Below are positions 59,332 to 64,000 of a DNA stretch of 64,000 nt, one piece after another. Each line of letters begins with the position of its first letter. Within the stretch, counting starts at the first letter, position 1. This DNA comes from Kitasatospora xanthocidica (GTDB lineage: Bacteria; Actinomycetota; Actinomycetes; Streptomycetales; Streptomycetaceae): positions 705,453 to 769,452 of the forward strand of contig NZ_BNBY01000001.1 in assembly GCF_014656195.1 (NCBI RefSeq), given 5' to 3'. Made by a program: the position numbers and the translations under genes. Below the pieces are notes generated by a model that saw only the letters and a program-made list of their open reading frames with translations, searched no databases and was not told the origin of the DNA.

Positions 59332-60252
59332 TCAGCGGGCCCGCAGGCCGTCCAGCAGTATCTGCAGCAGCCGTTCCGAGGGCCCGGGAGCCGCCTGGCC
59401 GCCCGTCTGCGGGGAGACCGGTGAGAAACCGCTCGCCGCCGGCGTCGAGACCGACGGCCGGGCCGCGTGCACCGGCACCGACGCGGTCAGCACCAGCACC
59501 ACGTCCGACACCGTGACGCCCGGCCGCAGTTCGCCCGCCGCACCGGCCCGCGCCACCAGCGCGGCCAGCAGCTGCAGCAGCAACCGGGGATCGGCGTCGG
59601 CGGCCGACGGTTCCACCGCCCCGCCGGAGCGGGCCTCCTCACCGCGCAGGTCGAAGCGGACCGCGGCGGGCGGTTCCGGCATCCGCTGTTCGGGCACCCG
59701 GCCCAGTTCCTCCGCGTACCGGAACGCCTCCGGCGGCAGCAGCCGCCCGGCGCCGCTGCTCACGGCCCGGGCCAGGTAGCCGGCCAGTGCCTCCCAGGCG
59801 CCGTCACCGCCGTACAGCGATTCGCGCGCCTGCGCCGTCAGCCACGCCACCTCCTCGGCGGCGATCCGCTGGACCAGCACCTCCTTGCTCGGGAAGCGCC
59901 GGTAGACGGTGCCGACGCCGACCCCCGCCCGGCGCGCGACCTCCTCCATCGGCGCGCCGTAGCCGAACTCGCCGAAGACCTCGCGGGCCGCCCGCAGCAC
60001 GCTCTCCAGGTTCCGCCGCGCGTCCACCCGCAGCCGGGCCCCGGGCACCGGCACGGTGGCCGACACCGGCTCGGCCCGGTACGGGACGGCGGTCTGAACC
60101 ATGCCCACCTGCGCCATTCCGGTCTGTGCCGTCCCGACCTGCGCCATCCCGGTCTGGGCCGGCAGGTCCACCGGGCCGCGTTGCTCGGGCACCATGCCCG
60201 ACCCGGCCTGCGGTGCACCCGCCCGGCCCCACACCTGCTCCTGTTCCATCAT
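59332..60252 (-). CDS. TetR-family regulator with repetitive N-terminal extension
   Basis: 306 aa. The HTH lies at about 85-130: NLESVLRAAREVFGEFGYGA, then MEEVARRAGVGVGTVYRRFP. The C-terminal part is a normal TetR ligand domain. The first 75 residues are an unusual low-complexity head with repeats of QTGMAQVG. The ATG at 60252 (second ATG at 60249) follows GGGGGAGAG. Targets are unknown; the divergent neighbour is the NDH-2-like gene. Confidence 0.82.
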   Translation of the reverse strand: MMEQEQVWGRAGAPQAGSGMVPEQRGPVDLPAQTGMAQVGTAQTGMAQVGMVQTAVPYRAEPVSATVPVPGARLRVDARRNLESVLRAAREVFGEFGYGAPMEEVARRAGVGVGTVYRRFPSKEVLVQRIAAEEVAWLTAQARESLYGGDGAWEALAGYLARAVSSGAGRLLPPEAFRYAEELGRVPEQRMPEPPAAVRFDLRGEEARSGGAVEPSAADADPRLLLQLLAALVARAGAAGELRPGVTVSDVVLVLTASVPVHAARPSVSTPAASGFSPVSPQTGGQAAPGPSERLLQILLDGLRAR

Positions 60253-60792
60253 CCCAACTCTCCCCCGCAGGCGTCCGAATCCGGACCCTGTCGTCGCCCG
60301 CCCCTGCACCCCCCGGTGCAGCTCAGCCCGTCAGAAATGACCCGATGAACCATCGCTCGTGCCGCCCGTCCCGATCCGGTGACCACGGTTCGTGCCGCCG
60401 GGCCGGGTCCACATCCGGCTCGGCGCGTCGGCACCGTCCGGGGCCCTGTCCGGGAACTACCCTTCCCCGGATGACTGTCCCCCAGTCGGGTTCTCACGCC
60501 AACGCTGGAACTGGCCGTAGTGGCCGCTCCACGGTGCGTCGCCGCCGATTGTCATGGCGACGGCCGCCCCGGTACACAATCCGACCATAGTTCACGGCTC
60601 TTCGCGGCCGAAAGTGCGTCAGAAAGTCGCCCAGCAAGCACAACTGGCCCCGGCGGCCCCTCGTGTCGCAACCAGCCCCGTACGGACTGTGGACAAGACC
60701 ACCTCCGCCGGTCCTTCATAGGGGGGCGTGATGGCGGGGACACCCCCGGCCGCGGGGCCGGGACGAAACGTCACATCGGCAGGAGGTGCACC
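60253..60792. other. 540-bp divergent spacer
   Basis: No gene is supported. A possible rightward promoter is TTGTCA (60549-60554) with TACACA 18 bp later. The last bases carry the AGGAGG site of the NDH-2-like gene. Confidence 0.35.
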
Positions 60793-62178
60793 ATCAGGAT
60801 CCTGATTGCCGGCGGGGGTTGCGCCGGTACGGCCACCGCACTCCACCTCCAGCGCGGCCTGCGGGAGCGGCTGCGGCGGGGCGAGGTCGAGATCACGGTC
60901 GTCGAACCCCAGGCCTACTTCACCTACCACCCGCTGCTGGCCGAGGTCGCGGCCGGCTCGATCGACCCGAGACACGTGGTCGTCCCGCTCCGCCGGGTCC
61001 TGCCGGACTGCCGGGTGGTCACCGCCAGGATCACCCGGATCGAACACGCGGCCCGGCGCGCCCTGGCCGACGCCGCGGTCCCCGGCGAGCCCCCCGCGCC
61101 GATCGAACTGCCCTACGACCTCCTGGTGGTGGCCCCCGGCTCGGTCTCCCGGACGGCTCCGGTGCCGGGGCTCGCCGAACACGGCCTGGGCTTCTCCACG
61201 GTCGGCGAGGCCGTGGGCCTGCGCAACCACGTCCTGGAGCAGCTCGACCTGGCCTCCGCCACCCGGGACCCCGCACTGCGGCAGGCCGCGCTCACCTTCG
61301 TCTTCGTCGGCGCCGGCTACGCGGGCGTCGGCGCGCTCGCCGAGCTGGAGGACATGGCCCGCGCCGCCGTCCGCGGCTACCACAACGTCCGCGCGGAGGA
61401 CCTGCGCTGGGTGCTGGTCGAGGCGACCGACCGGATCCTCGCCGAGGAGTCGCCCGAACTCGCCGGGCACACCCTCGGCGAGCTGCGCGAACGCGGCGTC
61501 GACATCCGGCTGCGCACCACCCTGGAGTCCGCCGTCGACCGGGTCGTCGCACTCTCCGACGGCACCCGCTTCGGCGCCCGCACCCTGGTCTGGACGGCGG
61601 GCACCCGGCCGTCCCCGCTGCTGCGCGACACCGACCTGCCGCTGGACACCCTCGGCCGGGTCCGCTGCCTCGCCACCCTGCAGGCGGTCGGACCGGACGG
61701 ACGCGCCCTCCCCGGTGTCTGGGCGGCCGGCGACTGCGCCGCCGTCCCGGACCCGAACGCGGACGGCGCCCCCTGCGCGCCCAACGCCCAGCACGCCTTC
61801 GCCGAGGCCGAGCTGCTCGCCCGCAACATCGCGGTGGCCCTGGACGGCGGCCCGCACGCGCCGGACCTGGCCGAGTACCGGCCCGGCCCCGCGGCCTGTT
61901 CGACCTCGCTCGGTCCGGGCCGGGCGGTCGCGCACACCCGGCGCGGCCGCAAGCTGACCGGCCGGCGGGCCTGGTGGCTGCACCGGGCGCGGCACCTGCG
62001 GCGGCTGCCGAGCGCGGAACGGCGGGTGCGGGTGCTGGTGGACTGGGTGCTGGGCGGGGTGTTCTCCCGGGAGGTGGTCTCGCTGGGCGCGATGGAGCAC
62101 CCGCGTTCGATCTTCGAGGGCGGGTTCGAGCCGAAGCCGGGACGGCCGTCCGACGCCGGACCGGATGCGCCCCGCTGA
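60793..62178 (+). CDS. NDH-2-like FAD/NAD(P)-dependent oxidoreductase, apparent ATC start
   Basis: 461 aa. Two Rossmann motifs are present: IRILIAGGGCAGTATALHLQ at the N terminus and LTFVFVGAGYAGVGALAELE near 175, with TYHPLLAEVAAGSIDPRHVV and GVWAAGDCAAVPD between and after. It oxidises NAD(P)H with electrons to quinone or another acceptor. The expected first residue, by comparison with proteins starting MRILI, is the codon ATC at 60793; a perfect AGGAGG lies six bases before it and no ATG, GTG or TTG exists in frame nearby. It probably uses ATC, or the start codon is mutated. Confidence 0.8.
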   Translation: MRILIAGGGCAGTATALHLQRGLRERLRRGEVEITVVEPQAYFTYHPLLAEVAAGSIDPRHVVVPLRRVLPDCRVVTARITRIEHAARRALADAAVPGEPPAPIELPYDLLVVAPGSVSRTAPVPGLAEHGLGFSTVGEAVGLRNHVLEQLDLASATRDPALRQAALTFVFVGAGYAGVGALAELEDMARAAVRGYHNVRAEDLRWVLVEATDRILAEESPELAGHTLGELRERGVDIRLRTTLESAVDRVVALSDGTRFGARTLVWTAGTRPSPLLRDTDLPLDTLGRVRCLATLQAVGPDGRALPGVWAAGDCAAVPDPNADGAPCAPNAQHAFAEAELLARNIAVALDGGPHAPDLAEYRPGPAACSTSLGPGRAVAHTRRGRKLTGRRAWWLHRARHLRRLPSAERRVRVLVDWVLGGVFSREVVSLGAMEHPRSIFEGGFEPKPGRPSDAGPDAPR

Positions 62179-62296
62179 CCGCCCCGCCGAACCGGGCCGG
62201 AGGCCGATCCGACGGCCACGCCGGGCGTGCGACTTCCGGAATCGGGCCTCCGCCTGACAGGATCAGCCCGACCCGGTCATTACCCCGTGTGCTGAT

Positions 62297-63682
62297 GTGT
62301 ACACAAAAAGTGATGATATGCCTGGAAAACGAGGAAGCGGCCGTCGTTTGAACCTGATGCGCTGGAGCGCCCGGCTCACCGGAGCCCCCTGGCGTGCCGC
62401 CCCGACCAACGGGGCCGGCACCGACGAGGGCGTGCCCTCCGCCGACGGCGTCGTGGTGCCCGGCCCCCGCGACCCGACCAGCCCCACCACCACCGCCGAG
62501 CTCCTCGACCCGCACAAGCCCCAGAACCTGCGCGAGGTCCTCAACCGCATCCCCGCGCCGGTCGCCGTCACCTACGGCCCGCTGCACCAGCTCGGCTACG
62601 CCAACCGCGCCTACCGCGAACTCTTCGGCGACCGCCCCACCGGCCTGCCCGCCGCCGAGGCCCTCCCGGAACTCGGCACCATGGGCGTCCTGCCCCTGAT
62701 GGACCAGGTCATCCGCGGCGGCCGCCCGCGCAGCGTCAAGGCCCGCTGCATCCTCGGCCTCACCGGCAACCGCTACTACAACGTCTCCTGCGTCCCGCTC
62801 GGCCCCGGCGACACCACCGACACACCCCCCGAGGGCCCGCCCGCCGGCGTACTGATCTTCGCCGCCGAGGTCACCGACCAGGTCCTCGCCGCCGCCCGCC
62901 TGCGCGAAGCCGAACGCCGCCAGCGCGAGGCCGCCGTCACCCTCCAGCGCAGCCTCCTCCCGCAGAAGCTCGACCAGCCGGCCGACCTGCGGGTCGCCGC
63001 CACCTACCAGCCCGGCGGCGCCGAGGCCGCCGTCGGCGGCGACTGGTACGACGTCATCGCCATCGACGGCGGACGCACCGCACTCGTGATCGGCGATGTC
63101 ATGGGCCGCGGCCTGCGGGCGGCAGCCGTGATGGGCCAGCTGCGCACCGCGGTCCGCGCCTACGCCCGCCTCGACCTGCCCCCGCACGAGGTGATGCGCC
63201 TGCTCGACGGCCTCGCCATGGAGATCGACGCCAACCAGATCGCCACCTGCACCTACGCCGTCTGGGACCCGAGCCGCCGCACCCTCACCTACGCCTCGGC
63301 CGGCCACCTCCCGATGCTGCTGCGCTGCCCCGACGGAACCATCCTGCGCAGCGAGGAACAGAACGGCCCCCCGCTCGGCACCGGCGACGGCCTGCACATC
63401 TCCCACACCCTGCGCCTGCTCCCCGGCACGACCGGCGTCCTCTATACGGACGGCCTGGTCGAGCGCCGCGACGAGGACATCGACCAGGGACTCGACCTCC
63501 TGGCCCGCACCCTGACCGGCGCGATCGGCGCCCCCGAGGTGATCTGCGCCCGGCTGCTGCGGGCGATGGGGGTGACCTCGGAGCACGACGACGACGTCGC
63601 CGTCCTGGCCTTCCAGCTGCCGGCGGAGGAGGCCGCCGAGAATCCGCTTGCGGAGCTTGACTCGGCCGTCCCAGAGGTCTAG
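62297..63682 (+). CDS. PAS-SpoIIE PP2C-type phosphatase
   Basis: 461 aa. After a variable head of about 75 residues comes a PAS domain (LREVLNRIPAPVAVTYGPLH, about 80-195), a short coiled part and a SpoIIE phosphatase domain with AAVGGDWYDVIAIDGGRTAL, VIGDVMGRG and SEHDDDVAVLAF, the metal-binding aspartates. It probably dephosphorylates an anti-anti-sigma protein. The start is uncertain: GTG at 62297 gives the longest version, with ATG at 62318 or 62354 as alternatives. Confidence 0.83.
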   Translation: MYTKSDDMPGKRGSGRRLNLMRWSARLTGAPWRAAPTNGAGTDEGVPSADGVVVPGPRDPTSPTTTAELLDPHKPQNLREVLNRIPAPVAVTYGPLHQLGYANRAYRELFGDRPTGLPAAEALPELGTMGVLPLMDQVIRGGRPRSVKARCILGLTGNRYYNVSCVPLGPGDTTDTPPEGPPAGVLIFAAEVTDQVLAAARLREAERRQREAAVTLQRSLLPQKLDQPADLRVAATYQPGGAEAAVGGDWYDVIAIDGGRTALVIGDVMGRGLRAAAVMGQLRTAVRAYARLDLPPHEVMRLLDGLAMEIDANQIATCTYAVWDPSRRTLTYASAGHLPMLLRCPDGTILRSEEQNGPPLGTGDGLHISHTLRLLPGTTGVLYTDGLVERRDEDIDQGLDLLARTLTGAIGAPEVICARLLRAMGVTSEHDDDVAVLAFQLPAEEAAENPLAELDSAVPEV

Positions 63683-64000
63683 TGTTCTTCGAGCTGCCTG
63701 GCAGGGAGCACCGGACACGCATCTGCGCGGACGGTCCCGGGGCAGCCAATCCTCTGAAACACCACTTCCCAGGTTCGGGCTGGGTCGCGTTCGCGTTTTC
63801 GCGTCGTGGCTCGGTTCTTATTCGGCGTGCTCGTTTTAATGGGTTGCGGTCGATTCGCTTTTCGGAGCGGGGATCGGCTAGAGTTTGAAACGTCGGACGG
63901 GGCGTCAAGCCGCAGAAGACACCGGCGAGTTGGATGAGGGAAGCCCGGAAACGGCGCGGAAAACATCTGATAAGCTGGAAACACGAAAGAACGAAGCCCG
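63683..64000 (+). promoter_or_regulatory. Probable leader/promoter region of an rRNA operon
   Basis: The last 300 bp are A/T-richer than the rest and contain promoter-like boxes, TAGAGT (63879-63884) and TAAGCT (63971-63976), followed by GAAACACGAAAGAACGAAGC, a sequence style typical of the region before 16S rRNA genes in streptomycetes. No open frame is supported here. The 16S gene itself would be beyond the window edge. Confidence 0.5.

Overview
The window is very GC-rich, with coding third positions almost all G or C. It carries a conservon, a streptomycete-type C1:U72 initiator tRNA, an actinobacterial c-di-AMP riboswitch and a NsdA-like regulator. It therefore looks like a chromosomal segment of Streptomyces or a close relative such as Kitasatospora. 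About 58 protein genes are supported; most other open frames are antisense shadows produced by the GC bias.

Left end (1-9.1 kb): the edge of a thiazole/oxazole-modified (TOMM/RiPP) locus. It has a truncated SagB-type dehydrogenase and a fused YcaO cyclodehydratase, a divergent LAL-type LuxR regulator with a consensus promoter, then a VOC protein, an HPr-kinase-like protein, a small secreted peptide and a TrmB/LuxR regulator. No precursor gene is visible, so it probably lies left of position 1. 9.3-17 kb: LCP cell-wall enzyme, SRPBCC protein, a disaccharide phosphorylase/phosphomutase pair and a PoxB-like enzyme. 17-26 kb: stress and redox genes: XRE-cupin regulator, MocR regulator, an AhpD-like gene divergent from an ECF41 sigma factor (with a recognisable ECF41 promoter), SDR, hydrolases, UppP, a Cys2 NRDE protein, and an AhpD-like/PEP-mutase pair.

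26.3-34.7 kb: two small secreted proteins, then the conservon cvnA-B-C-D with two P450s. One P450 lacks the ExxR arginine, and its 3' end overlaps the next P450 by 154 nt. A GAF/PAS/SpoIIE phosphatase lies upstream. 34.8-46.9 kb: a TetR/hydrolase operon with a 21-bp palindrome, a c-di-AMP riboswitch in front of an M23 peptidase, acetyltransferases, membrane proteins, an unusual short transcript with a 14-nt Shine-Dalgarno match, a lipoprotein, initiator tRNA, PrsW protease and TrmB.

47-50.6 kb is the most interesting part. A Ro60/Rsr (TROVE) gene is preceded on the same strand by three tandem RNAs that fold as Y RNAs. Two of them carry a complete tRNA-like module in circularly permuted order (T arm, closed acceptor hairpin, D arm); the middle one carries only a T-like arm and a hairpin. 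Together they form a compact Rsr plus multi-Y-RNA operon. 50.6-64 kb: NsdA-like regulator, an orphan lasso-cyclase-like protein with a degenerate ATP loop, universal stress protein, DsbA/FrnE, an ECF sigma factor fused through a membrane segment to a carbohydrate-binding-like domain, TetR, an NDH-2-like enzyme that seems to start at ATC, a PAS/SpoIIE phosphatase, and what looks like the leader of an rRNA operon at the right edge.

A recurring feature is a short tandem duplication directly at gene 3' ends, several times including the stop codon.
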